Positions 47,072-55,655 of a stretch of DNA of 64,000 bases are shown here, in pieces. A model generated the notes under the pieces. That model worked only from the letters and a program-made list of their open reading frames with translations. It ran no database searches and was not told where the DNA came from. Every line of letters starts with the position of its first letter. Position 1 is the first letter of the stretch. This DNA comes from an uncultured Bacteroidales bacterium (GTDB lineage: Bacteria; Bacteroidota; Bacteroidia; Bacteroidales; P3): NCBI GenBank assembly GCA_910578275.1, contig CAJTPR010000010.1, positions 1-64,000 on the forward strand, written 5' to 3'. A program made the position numbers and the translations under genes.

Positions 47072-48885
47072 TGTTTATCATTGAAAATCCGAAAATACTC
47101 TACCTGCTGTTGCTCGTCGTTCCCTTCGCCGCCGCATTCTACCTGAACATGCACCGCAAGCGGAAACGGCTGGACGAAGCAGGGAAATATCCCGGAATCC
47201 GCCGTCAGATACCGCAGTACTCGGTCGGAAAGCAGCACCTCAAGTTCTACCTCTGCATGCTCTCCTACGCCTTGCTGGTGTTCTGCCTGTCCAACCCCCA
47301 GCTGGGCACTTCGGTAAAGAAGGCCGAACGCAAGGGCGTGGACGTCATGATCGCGTTGGACATCTCCAACAGCATGAACAGCAATGACATACAACCTTCC
47401 CGCCTCATGCGTGCCAAGCAAGCGGTCATCAGGATATTGGACAAGATGGAATCCGACCGTATCGGATTGGTGGTATTTGCCGGAGACGCCTACCTGCAAC
47501 TTCCGCTCACCACCGACTACGGAGCGGCCAAATTGTTCATCAGCAACATCCAGACATCCGACCTCAGCCGCCAGGGAACGGCCATCGGGTCGGCCATCGA
47601 CCTCTGCGCCCGGAATTTCGACCCGAAATATGAAAACGCGCACAACAAGGCCGTCATCGTCATCAGCGACGGGGAAAACCATGAGGACGACGCGATAGCC
47701 GCCGCACAGGAAGCGGCAAAAAAAGGCATCGTGGTCAGCACGGTGGGCATGGGGTCACCGCAAGGGGCGCCCATTCCCGAATACAAGAACGGCCAAGTCG
47801 TCTCCTACAAGAAAAACGCCGACGGAAGCGTGGTGATAACGCGCATGAACCGCGCCATGATGGAGGAAATCGCCAAGGCGGGGAACGGTTTCCATGTGGA
47901 AGCCAACAACATTTCCTCGGGCGTGGAAACGGTCTTTTCCAAATTGGCGGAACTGGACAAGGTTTCGTTCGAAAGCCGCAACATATCCGACTACGAAACC
48001 CGATACGTTTATTTTCTGGCCTTGGCGACCTTGCTCCTCTTATTGGAGATATTCATCTTTGAAAAGAAAAATCCCGTATTGAACCGCAAGCGCATCTTCG
48101 GGACGAAAGACGGAAAGAAAGGCCGCATTCCGGCACTTTCCGGCCTGGCGGCATTCCTCCTGCTTTTTTCCGCAGGCACGACACTGCATGCGCAGACGGC
48201 CGTCCCCACCAACCAAGGCAACAGGCAATACAAGGAAGGGAACTTCCACGAGGCGGAGATTTCCTACCTGAAAGCCTTGAACAAGGACAGCACCTATCTC
48301 AAGGCCAGATACAACCTGGGAAACGCCCGATACGAGCAGAAGAACTACGAGCAAGCCATGGAAGACTACGTTTCGGTGACCGGGAACCCTGCGGCGGGCA
48401 AAACCGAAAAATCGGCCGCGTTCCACAATCTCGGCAACACGTTCATGCAGCAAAAAGACTACCAGAAAGCAGTGGACTCCTATATACAGTCGCTCAAAAA
48501 TGAACCCGGCCGAACCGATACCCGCTACAACCTGGCCTATGCCTTGCAGATGCTCCGGCAACAGCAGGACCGGCAACGGCAAGACAAACAAGATCAAGAT
48601 AAAAAAGACCAGGATAAGCAGCAAGATCAAGACAAGCAGCAGGGGCAAGACAAGGACCAGCAGAATCAAGACCGGCAAAAAGAACAGCGGCAGGATAACC
48701 GGCAACAGGACCGGCAACAACAGCAAGATCAACAACAGCAGTCATTGACGCCCCGGCAAAAAGCCAAGAGACAAGAAGCCGAACGCATGCTGCGAGCCTT
48801 GGAAAACCAAGAAAAGAACACCCTGGAAAAGATAAAGAGAAGCAAGGACCAAGGCAAAGGCTCGCCTGTCGAAAAAGACTGGTAG
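47071..48885 (+). CDS. batB: BatB-BatC fusion: VWA protein joined to TPR protein
   Basis: 604 residues from the ATG at 47071 (a GTG one codon earlier is possible). The first part is BatB: two N-terminal helices, a VWA domain with MIDAS DISNS at 97-101, and a helix near 312-330. After a basic linker (RKRIFGTKDGKKGR) comes a hydrophobic segment (about 350-368) ending in HAQ that looks like the signal peptide of BatC. TPR repeats follow (about 375-500), then a Gln/Asp/Lys-rich low-complexity region (about 500-565). In B. fragilis batB and batC are separate genes. There is no stop or frameshift at the join. Confidence 0.92.
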   Translation: MFIIENPKILYLLLLVVPFAAAFYLNMHRKRKRLDEAGKYPGIRRQIPQYSVGKQHLKFYLCMLSYALLVFCLSNPQLGTSVKKAERKGVDVMIALDISNSMNSNDIQPSRLMRAKQAVIRILDKMESDRIGLVVFAGDAYLQLPLTTDYGAAKLFISNIQTSDLSRQGTAIGSAIDLCARNFDPKYENAHNKAVIVISDGENHEDDAIAAAQEAAKKGIVVSTVGMGSPQGAPIPEYKNGQVVSYKKNADGSVVITRMNRAMMEEIAKAGNGFHVEANNISSGVETVFSKLAELDKVSFESRNISDYETRYVYFLALATLLLLLEIFIFEKKNPVLNRKRIFGTKDGKKGRIPALSGLAAFLLLFSAGTTLHAQTAVPTNQGNRQYKEGNFHEAEISYLKALNKDSTYLKARYNLGNARYEQKNYEQAMEDYVSVTGNPAAGKTEKSAAFHNLGNTFMQQKDYQKAVDSYIQSLKNEPGRTDTRYNLAYALQMLRQQQDRQRQDKQDQDKKDQDKQQDQDKQQGQDKDQQNQDRQKEQRQDNRQQDRQQQQDQQQQSLTPRQKAKRQEAERMLRALENQEKNTLEKIKRSKDQGKGSPVEKDW

Positions 48886-48928
48886 CCCCAAGAAACGCCC
48901 GGATTTTCCGTGGCCAACAACAGGAACA

Positions 48929-50800
48929 ATGAAAAACGACCTTTTACATAAACTCCGGATGTTGCCTCTCTTCTTGTGCATGACCGCTTTCGTGCAAGCG
49001 CAAGAACCGGCATTGAGCCTGAGAGCCCCCGCCTCGGTGAGGGCGGGAGAAGCCTTCGAGATTTCATACTCCATCAACGTGCGCGGCTCCAAGTCGTTCC
49101 AAGCCCCCGCATTCAAGGGCTTGGACCTGCTTTTCGGCCCGGCCCAGTCGCAATCGAGCAGTTTCCAGTTCGTCAACGGAAAGCAATCGCAGAGTTTCAC
49201 GCTTTCCTACACCTACCAGTTACGAGCCCCCCAGCCCGGTTCCTATCATTTCGGACGGGCGAGCATCATCGTGGACGGAAAGAAATACCAATCGGAACCC
49301 TTCGACCTGGAAGTCACCCAAGCCGCTCCCGCCGGGCAAGCCGGCTCACGCAGGCAGGACCCGGGGAATCCCCATGCCCGGCAACGGCAACAACCGTCCG
49401 ATCCCACGCCTGCCAAGGTCAGCGACAAGGACTTGTTCGTGACAGCTTCCGTAAACAAGAAAAATCCCTATGCGGGCGAACAAGTGCTGCTTACCTATCG
49501 CATCTACACTTCCATTCCCGTGGAACAGTTCAGCATCTACAAGACACCCTCGAACAAAGGTTTCTGGACGGAAGAGCTCAAGATCGACGCCGACGAACAA
49601 GAACAGGAGGTCATCGACAACCGCCTGTACGTGTACGCCGATGTCCGCAAAGTAGCCATTTTCGCCCAAGAGGCAGGCCCTCATACATTGGAGCCCATGG
49701 AAATAGAGGCCTTGGCGCAGGTACAGGCCCCGCAGCGCCGCTCGGGCAGCATCTTCGACATCTTCGACGACGCATTTTTCGCGCCCACCCAGACCGTAAA
49801 GAAGAACTTGAGGTCGAAACCGCTGAAAATCCATGCCAGGCCCCTGCCCTCCGAAGGGCGGCCGGCGAGTTTCGACGGGCTGGTGGGAGACTACAAGCTC
49901 CGTTTCCACTACGACGACAAACAAGAAATCAAGGCCAACGAGGCCGTCACGTTCACCTTTACCGTAGAGGGCAAAGGCAACATCGAGATGATCCATGCGC
50001 CGCAAATCCAGTTTCCGCCCGATTTTGAAGTGTACGAACCCAAGATCTCGCACGAGAAGCAAGTTTCAGCCTCAGGCGTGAACGGCTCGGCCACATTCGA
50101 GTATATCGTCGTGCCGCGAAACCGGGGCGTGTACAAGATCAATTCCTTCCGTTACGCGTTCTTCAACCCGCAAACGGAAAAGTACGTGGAAAGGACATTC
50201 CCCGAAATCATGCTGAATGTGGCTCAAGGAAAGGATTCGCCGCAAACGGACGCATCCCCGGCCAAGACATCGTCCTCCGCTTCGGGCGACATCGAATACA
50301 TCCGTACCCGGACAGGAAAATGGACGAAAGCCGGAAAACAGTTCTTGTTCTCTCCCCTCTTCTGGCTCATCCTTGCCGGCGAATGCCTGGTGGCGGTCAT
50401 TTTCTGGGCGATTTACCGCAAGCGTATCAAACGCAACGCGGACATCGCAGGACGCAAGAACCGCAAAGCGGCCAAGGAAGCCAAACGTTGCCTGCGCAAA
50501 GCGGTTTTCCTGCTGGACGAAAAACACAAGGACGATTTCTACATCGAAATATCCCAAGCGCTGTGGGGGTTCCTTTCCAACAAGCTCAATATCCCGCAAG
50601 CCGGCTTGTCGCTGGAAAACGCCCGCGGCGGATTAAAAGAACGGCAAGTGAGCGACGAACTCACCGAGCAGTTCATCAAGACATTGGAGCACTGCGAATT
50701 CGAGCGGTTCTCACCCCACCCCACGGGATTGACGGGCATGAAGGCCGTCTATGCCGAAGCGGAAAATATCATTTACCGGATAATCGGAGCCTTGAAATAG
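48929..50800 (+). CDS. batD: Aerotolerance protein BatD
   Basis: 623 residues. Signal peptide about 1-25 (PLFLCMTAFVQAQ), a large beta-rich periplasmic part (about 26-460) with the BatD core segments YTYQLRAPQPGSYHFG and GKGNIEMIHAPQIQFP, then a transmembrane helix (FWLILAGECLVAVIFWAIY) and a cytoplasmic tail of about 140 residues. A Pro/Gln/Arg-rich linker lies at about 131-163. It follows the BatB-C fusion by 43 bp. Confidence 0.93.
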   Translation: MKNDLLHKLRMLPLFLCMTAFVQAQEPALSLRAPASVRAGEAFEISYSINVRGSKSFQAPAFKGLDLLFGPAQSQSSSFQFVNGKQSQSFTLSYTYQLRAPQPGSYHFGRASIIVDGKKYQSEPFDLEVTQAAPAGQAGSRRQDPGNPHARQRQQPSDPTPAKVSDKDLFVTASVNKKNPYAGEQVLLTYRIYTSIPVEQFSIYKTPSNKGFWTEELKIDADEQEQEVIDNRLYVYADVRKVAIFAQEAGPHTLEPMEIEALAQVQAPQRRSGSIFDIFDDAFFAPTQTVKKNLRSKPLKIHARPLPSEGRPASFDGLVGDYKLRFHYDDKQEIKANEAVTFTFTVEGKGNIEMIHAPQIQFPPDFEVYEPKISHEKQVSASGVNGSATFEYIVVPRNRGVYKINSFRYAFFNPQTEKYVERTFPEIMLNVAQGKDSPQTDASPAKTSSSASGDIEYIRTRTGKWTKAGKQFLFSPLFWLILAGECLVAVIFWAIYRKRIKRNADIAGRKNRKAAKEAKRCLRKAVFLLDEKHKDDFYIEISQALWGFLSNKLNIPQAGLSLENARGGLKERQVSDELTEQFIKTLEHCEFERFSPHPTGLTGMKAVYAEAENIIYRIIGALK

Positions 50801-50816
50801 GCCGAATAGCAAGATC

Positions 50817-51584
50817 ATGAAACGATATACGAGACTTTTGCTGGCAACCTGCCTTTCCTTGGCAAGCCTGTTGCCGATCAAAGCCGCCACTCCCTATCAA
50901 GAAGCCTTTGAAAAGGGCAACGAAGCCTATGCGGACGGGCAATACGCCTTGGCGATAGAGCAATATGTCGCCGCCTTGCAAAGCGGATTCGAATCCTGGG
51001 AAGTGTTTTTCAATCTCGGCAACGCATACTACCGTTCGGGTAACTACCCGCAGGCTATCCTCTACTACGAGAGGGCGGCCCTGCGCACACGCACCAAAAC
51101 ACCGATTCAAACGAACCTTGCCTTGGCGGAAAGCAAGATCGCCGACCGGTTCGAGCAGATGCCCCGGTTCTTCGCCACCGCATGGTGGAACAAGCTGACG
51201 GAAGCATTCTCGCCTACCGCCTGGGCGATCATACTGCTTGGATTGTTTTTCTTGATTCTGGCCTCGTCGTGCCTGTATCTCCTGGGACGAAACTACCTGC
51301 AAAAGAAAACAGGATTCTTCGGCTTCGTCTTTTGTCTCTTGCTCTTGACCGTCGGCAGCCTCGCCGCGGTGAACGACTACCGGCAAGCGAAAAAGGAATA
51401 CGCCATCGTGATGTGCCTTTCGGTGGAAGCCAAGACCTCGCCCGAAGAACGCAGCCAGACAAAGTTCATGCTGCACGAAGGCAGCAAGGTCCTTATTGAA
51501 GACCGCATCGGAACCTATGGCAAGATCCGTATCAAGAACGGCTCCCGCGCATGGATTCCGATGGAGTGCTTGGAAAAAATCTGA
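50817..51584 (+). CDS. batE: Aerotolerance protein BatE (TPR and SH3)
   Basis: 255 residues. Signal peptide about 1-23, TPR repeats (ALAIEQYVAALQSGFESWEVFFNLGNAYY), two membrane helices in the middle (AWAIILLGLFFLILASSCLYL and FFGFVFCLLLLTVGSLAAV), and a C-terminal SH3-type domain (KVLIEDRIGTYGKIRIKNGSRAWIPM). Last gene of the bat operon. It ends 8 bp before the stop of lpxC-fabZ on the other strand, and there is no terminator in between. Confidence 0.92.
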   Translation: MKRYTRLLLATCLSLASLLPIKAATPYQEAFEKGNEAYADGQYALAIEQYVAALQSGFESWEVFFNLGNAYYRSGNYPQAILYYERAALRTRTKTPIQTNLALAESKIADRFEQMPRFFATAWWNKLTEAFSPTAWAIILLGLFFLILASSCLYLLGRNYLQKKTGFFGFVFCLLLLTVGSLAAVNDYRQAKKEYAIVMCLSVEAKTSPEERSQTKFMLHEGSKVLIEDRIGTYGKIRIKNGSRAWIPMECLEKI

Positions 51585-51592
51585 TTCCTCCC

Positions 51593-53020
51593 CTACTTGG
51601 AAGGCAAGGCGGGAGCATCCGGCTTGCGAGCCAATTGAGCCAACAAGTCGGCTTCGGCCACGATCTTGTCACCCACATAGGCCCAGCCGCGCATATTGCA
51701 CAATCCCCTGCGAAGCGGTGAAATCGGGGTCAACTTGAAAACGATCGTATCGCCGGGCACCACCTTGTGGCGGAACTTCACGTTGTCCATCTTCAGGAAA
51801 TACGTGAGATAGTTTTCGGGATCCGGATATTGGGTAAGCATATAGATGCCGCCCGTCTGCGCCATGGCTTCCATGATCAACACGCCCGGCATCACCGGCT
51901 CATCGGGAAAGTGTCCCGTGAAGAACGGTTCGTTCATCGTCACGTTCTTCACGCCCACCACCTGGTCCTTGTCCATATAGACGATCTTGTCCACCAACAA
52001 GAACGGTGGGCGATGAGGGAGGATTTTCTTGATAGCGTTGATATCGTAAGGAGGGGTAGCCGTTATGTCGAACGGCGGCAAAGCTTCAGGTGCCATGTCT
52101 TTTTGCATTTGTTTACGTATGATTTTCACGAATTCCGTATTGCTTTGATGTCCCGGCCGCAAGGCGGTCACATCCGCCTTCATGTAACAGCCCAAGAGGG
52201 CGAAATCACCTATGAGGTCAAGCATCTTGTGCCGGGCAGGCTCATTCTTGAATCGAAGTTCCACGTTATTGAGCGTCCCTTCCGAACGAACCTCGATCGC
52301 AGGCTTGTTGAGCAATTTGGCCAAACGTTCCATTTCGGACTTTTCGATAAGCCTGTCCACGAAAACGATCGCGTTGCTCAAGTCCCCGCCGCGAATGAGG
52401 TTATGCTGGTACAGGGCCTCCAGTTCACGCAGGAAAACGAAAGTGCGGCATGAGGCGACCTCCTCGGCATAATGCCGTCCGAAACAGTCGATGGCGGCGA
52501 ACTGCGGCACGATGACCGAAGAACCGTAGTCGATCTTGACCTCGTAGGACCTTTTTTCCGAAGGGAGAACCGTGATTTCCACGCCCTTTTCCGCATTCTT
52601 GAAAAAGAACGGCCTGGATGGCCTGTAATATACCCTTTCCGCCTCCTGTTCGCAGATTCCCGCCGACAGGATCGCTTCGGTAATGATACGCGCGCTACCG
52701 TCCAATATGGGCATTTCCGGCGAATCGGTCTCGATGCAGGCATTGTCTATTTCCAAGCCTGTCAAGGCCGACAACACATGCTCCACCGTGGCCACCATGA
52801 CACCGTCTTGCACCAAGGTCGTCCCCCTGGAGGTGTCGCCCACGTTTTCCGCCAAAGCCTTTATTTCCGGCTGTTGCGGCAAATCCACCCGCTTGAATAC
52901 GAACCACGTGTTTACCGGAGCCGGCTTGATCGTGACTTTCGCCATCTTTCCCGTATGAAGTCCCACACCCGATACGGTGACCGGTTCCTTGAGCGTCCGT
53001 TGTTTGATCATATCAGACAT
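51593..53020 (-). CDS. lpxC/fabZ: Bifunctional LpxC/FabZ: UDP-acyl-GlcNAc deacetylase and hydroxyacyl-ACP dehydratase
   Basis: 475 residues. The N-terminal LpxC part (about 1-300) has the zinc-site TVEHVLSAL and HKMLDLIGDFALLG segments. The FabZ part (about 325-475) has ILPHRPPFLLVDKI, with the catalytic His, and HFPDEPVMPGVLIMEAMAQTGG, with the catalytic Glu. LpxC commits lipid A synthesis; FabZ dehydrates 3-hydroxyacyl-ACP. The fusion is usual in Bacteroidota and couples two pathways that compete for the same acyl pool. Start ATG 53020. Confidence 0.97.
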   Translation of the reverse strand: MSDMIKQRTLKEPVTVSGVGLHTGKMAKVTIKPAPVNTWFVFKRVDLPQQPEIKALAENVGDTSRGTTLVQDGVMVATVEHVLSALTGLEIDNACIETDSPEMPILDGSARIITEAILSAGICEQEAERVYYRPSRPFFFKNAEKGVEITVLPSEKRSYEVKIDYGSSVIVPQFAAIDCFGRHYAEEVASCRTFVFLRELEALYQHNLIRGGDLSNAIVFVDRLIEKSEMERLAKLLNKPAIEVRSEGTLNNVELRFKNEPARHKMLDLIGDFALLGCYMKADVTALRPGHQSNTEFVKIIRKQMQKDMAPEALPPFDITATPPYDINAIKKILPHRPPFLLVDKIVYMDKDQVVGVKNVTMNEPFFTGHFPDEPVMPGVLIMEAMAQTGGIYMLTQYPDPENYLTYFLKMDNVKFRHKVVPGDTIVFKLTPISPLRRGLCNMRGWAYVGDKIVAEADLLAQLARKPDAPALPSK

Positions 53021-53143
53021 ATCGTTTTTTTTCCGTTCAAGCCCCTGTCGCCAGACAAGGCGGCAAGGCGTTCAAAAGTGTAAAATTACATCATTCGCGC
53101 CAATATAGGAAACTTCGCCCCTGTAAACGCCTTATGGCCGTTT

Positions 53144-54694
53144 TCAACGCTTTCCCCCTTTACGGAACCGCAAAAGAGGCGTTTCTTCCGGATAAAACTC
53201 ATAGGCACCCAACGTGGGCGGCAAGGAACGCAAGCGACCCTTCAAGTCCGTGACGGCCTTTCCCTGCACGAACGAGGGATCCCCCCTGCCCACGGCGGGA
53301 GAAACGACCGTGTCTATTTCGAAATCATAGGCGTCCGCGTTCACGAAAAACGGATCTTCGTTCCAAAGGCAACTGTCGTAATTGGATTCCGTCGGCACAG
53401 GTTTCTGGCTTATCAGGCAACGCGTGAAACGAAAGGCGGAACGGCTGGCTGAATCCTTGAAGTCCGTTTTTACCTGGAGGCTGTTCCGTCCATGAAAGAT
53501 ACTGTTGTTGAAACGCGCCCTTTCCAGCCGCCCTGTCGCCGAAGCCCCGTCCTCCTTGCCGTCGTGGTCGCTCAGATACAGGCAACGGTTGTAGACGCCC
53601 GCCATGCCTCCGTAAAAATCGTTGACGAACGTGCAATGCGTGAATTCATAGTCACCTCCCCGGCTCAGGCACAGGTTCACCTGGCTTTCGGAGATGCAAA
53701 GGTTGACGCCCTGCACATGCGCGTCCTTGGTCAAGATGCCATGACGGCTCATGTTCTCGATGCGCGTATCGAGAATCTCCAATTCGATTCCCGGTTCCGC
53801 CCAAAACGAAGTCTGTCCGTTGCGGATCAACGCATGTCCGACGGAGTGAGGGCCGCTTGCGGAATCCAACCATATCCGCCCCCATTGACCCGCCATATGG
53901 CGATAGTTGCCGTCTTGGCGCAAAGAGGTGAACGTTACCGGCTCTTGCCGCGTTCCGGCAATCTTCAAGCGGGAACCGGGCCGCAGCCAGATGCCCGAAT
54001 TGGCCGCAAGATAGACACGCGTACCGGCCGGAATCTCCAAGGTCTTGCCCTCGGGTACCGCCAAATAACCATAAATCACATAGGGTTTCCTGTCCGCTAT
54101 CGGATAATCGGTCTCGTTCCACATGAAATAGCGGAACGACAGGGAATCCTCCTTATAGAAACTGCCCTGCAAGGGGTCCTCGTAAGGCACGCGCGCCGAC
54201 AAGTTCCCCTGCCAGTAATGAGCGTCCTGCCCCCATGCCTGCAAGACTACCTGCTGGGGTTTCATGTCGTTCAACTCGAATTTCAGGTAATCCGTCACCT
54301 CGAATGGATTGTCCTGGTCACGATAATCAATGACGGTCTGGACAAAAAGATACAAGCTGTCCTTGCCGCCCAGCACGATATTCCGTTGGTTCAAGGCCGT
54401 GTCGCCGTTCAAGTTGAAACGGAAACGGGACGAGGTTCCTCCCGCCAGATAGACCCGGCCTATCGTGACGGCCTTGGAGGAAGGATTGCGCACCGTCACC
54501 ACTTTCGTCACGCTGGCTTGCGTGGTGAGAATCGTATCGAACCGTATCGTGTCTTGCGAAAACCGCAAATAGACCTCACCTCGGTCGAAGTGCCGGTATT
54601 CGTCACGACAGGAATACAATAGCACCGACAGGAACAAGCCCGCGGTCATCGCCGCCCCTTCGAGGAAAAACCGGAAAAATCCCTTTCTTGCCAT
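53144..54694 (-). CDS. Right-handed beta-helix lipoprotein
   Basis: 516 residues from the ATG at 54694 (internal ATG at residue 16 also possible). Lipoprotein signal ending LLYSC. After a beta-sandwich-like part (about 35-135, PSSKAVTIGRVYLAGG) comes a parallel beta-helix with PbH1-type turns (IPAGTRVYLAANSGIWLRPGSRLKIAG, NMSRHGILTKDAHVQGVNLCISE, FNNSIFHG). The C-terminus has DLKGRLRSLPPTLGAYEF, typical of Bacteroidota proteins of this kind. Likely surface or periplasmic; no ligand suggested. Its start overlaps the response-regulator stop by one base. Confidence 0.85.
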   Translation of the reverse strand: MARKGFFRFFLEGAAMTAGLFLSVLLYSCRDEYRHFDRGEVYLRFSQDTIRFDTILTTQASVTKVVTVRNPSSKAVTIGRVYLAGGTSSRFRFNLNGDTALNQRNIVLGGKDSLYLFVQTVIDYRDQDNPFEVTDYLKFELNDMKPQQVVLQAWGQDAHYWQGNLSARVPYEDPLQGSFYKEDSLSFRYFMWNETDYPIADRKPYVIYGYLAVPEGKTLEIPAGTRVYLAANSGIWLRPGSRLKIAGTRQEPVTFTSLRQDGNYRHMAGQWGRIWLDSASGPHSVGHALIRNGQTSFWAEPGIELEILDTRIENMSRHGILTKDAHVQGVNLCISESQVNLCLSRGGDYEFTHCTFVNDFYGGMAGVYNRCLYLSDHDGKEDGASATGRLERARFNNSIFHGRNSLQVKTDFKDSASRSAFRFTRCLISQKPVPTESNYDSCLWNEDPFFVNADAYDFEIDTVVSPAVGRGDPSFVQGKAVTDLKGRLRSLPPTLGAYEFYPEETPLLRFRKGGKR

Positions 54695-55395
54695 CACACC
54701 ACCAATTTGTAGCCCACGCCATGGGCATTGATAATCCCCGCCTGGCAGACCTGCTTCAAGGCCTTGCGCAATTTGGTGATATACACGTCCATGCTGCGCG
54801 CATTGAAATAATTGTCCACTTTCCACACCTTCTGCAAGACCTCCTTGCGCTCCACCACCTCGTTCTCATGCAGGCAAAGCACCTTGAGCAATTCCGTTTC
54901 CTTGCCGGTAAGGAGCACTTCCTGGCCGTTTTCCCCCACCAGTTTCTGGCCTATGACATCGAAAACGGCCGGTCCGAGCTGATAAGAAGGCTGCTCCTCG
55001 TCCTTGGGCTTTTCCATCGTCCTGCGCACGATGGCGCGGATACGAAGCAGCAACTCGTCCATGCTGAAAGGCTTGGTCAGATAGTCGTCGCCGCCCATCT
55101 GGAATCCTTTCAAGCGGTCGGCCTCCAAGGTCTTGGCGGTCAGGAAGAGGATAGGAATCCGGGAATCCACCTTGCGCACGTCCTTGGCCAACGAAAACCC
55201 GTCCTTTACAGGCATCATGATGTCGGTAATCAGGAAATTGAATCCGCCCTGCATGAAGGCGTCATAGGCCGACTGGCCGTCGCGGCACAAATGGGTAGCA
55301 TATCCCTTGCTTGTAAGGTATGTCTGCAGAAACGCGCCCAGGTTGGGGTCGTCTTCGGCCAAAAGAATGGAAATCGGATTGTCGGATTCTTTCAT
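54694..55395 (-). CDS. OmpR/PhoB-family response regulator (RprY-like)
   Basis: 233 residues from the ATG at 55395; in-frame starts at 55422 and 55476 are alternatives. The receiver has the acidic pocket AEDD (E14-D16), phospho-acceptor D58 in LITDIMMPVKDGF, and LFLTAKTLEADRLKGFQMGGDDYLTKPF. The C-terminal winged helix has NARSMDVYITKLRKAL and GVGYKLVV. It resembles Bacteroides RprY. No sensor kinase gene is nearby. A TAAATTTG element ends 6 bases before the ATG. Confidence 0.88.
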   Translation of the reverse strand: MKESDNPISILLAEDDPNLGAFLQTYLTSKGYATHLCRDGQSAYDAFMQGGFNFLITDIMMPVKDGFSLAKDVRKVDSRIPILFLTAKTLEADRLKGFQMGGDDYLTKPFSMDELLLRIRAIVRRTMEKPKDEEQPSYQLGPAVFDVIGQKLVGENGQEVLLTGKETELLKVLCLHENEVVERKEVLQKVWKVDNYFNARSMDVYITKLRKALKQVCQAGIINAHGVGYKLVV

Positions 55396-55401
55396 CACGG
55401 G

Positions 55402-55409
55402 CAAATTTA
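55402..55409 (-). promoter_or_regulatory. Candidate -7 element (TAAATTTG) before the response regulator
   Basis: Exact TAnnTTTG on the minus strand, 6 bases before the ATG at 55395. It also lies inside the alternative longer frame beginning at 55422, so it could be coding instead. Confidence 0.35.
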
Positions 55410-55416
55410 AGAAATT

Positions 55417-55473
55417 AAACATGGTTGTCTGTCCTATAGAATCCGAAATTTCGGTTTTATCGAAACCATGTTT
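55417..55473. repeat. Inverted repeats upstream of the response regulator
   Basis: AAACATGGTT (55417-55426) and its complement AACCATGTTT (55464-55473) flank a perfect 12-bp palindrome CCGAAATTTCGG (55443-55454). The arrangement looks like an operator. The regulator might control its own gene. Confidence 0.5.
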
Positions 55474-55584
55474 CATAGTTCGCTATGAGACAAAGGAATA
55501 AAATATCCGGCCTTCATGGGGATTGCCACGAAAAGACTTGCCCCGGATACATGGCACGAAACCGGAAGCACCGGCCTGCGAAGA

Positions 55585-55627
55585 ATAAAAAACACGAAGG
55601 GGCGGTCCGGCCGGACCGCCCCTTCGT
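55585..55627 (-). terminator. Intrinsic terminator of secDF
   Basis: A perfect 34-bp palindrome (55594-55610 with 55611-55627; core GGGGCGGTCC/GGACCGCCCC). On the minus strand it is followed by a T-rich tract (A-run at 55585-55592 on the + strand). It lies 28 bp after the secDF stop. Confidence 0.88.
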
Positions 55628-55655
55628 TCAAGAGCCCATTGCCTGTCGACAGGCA

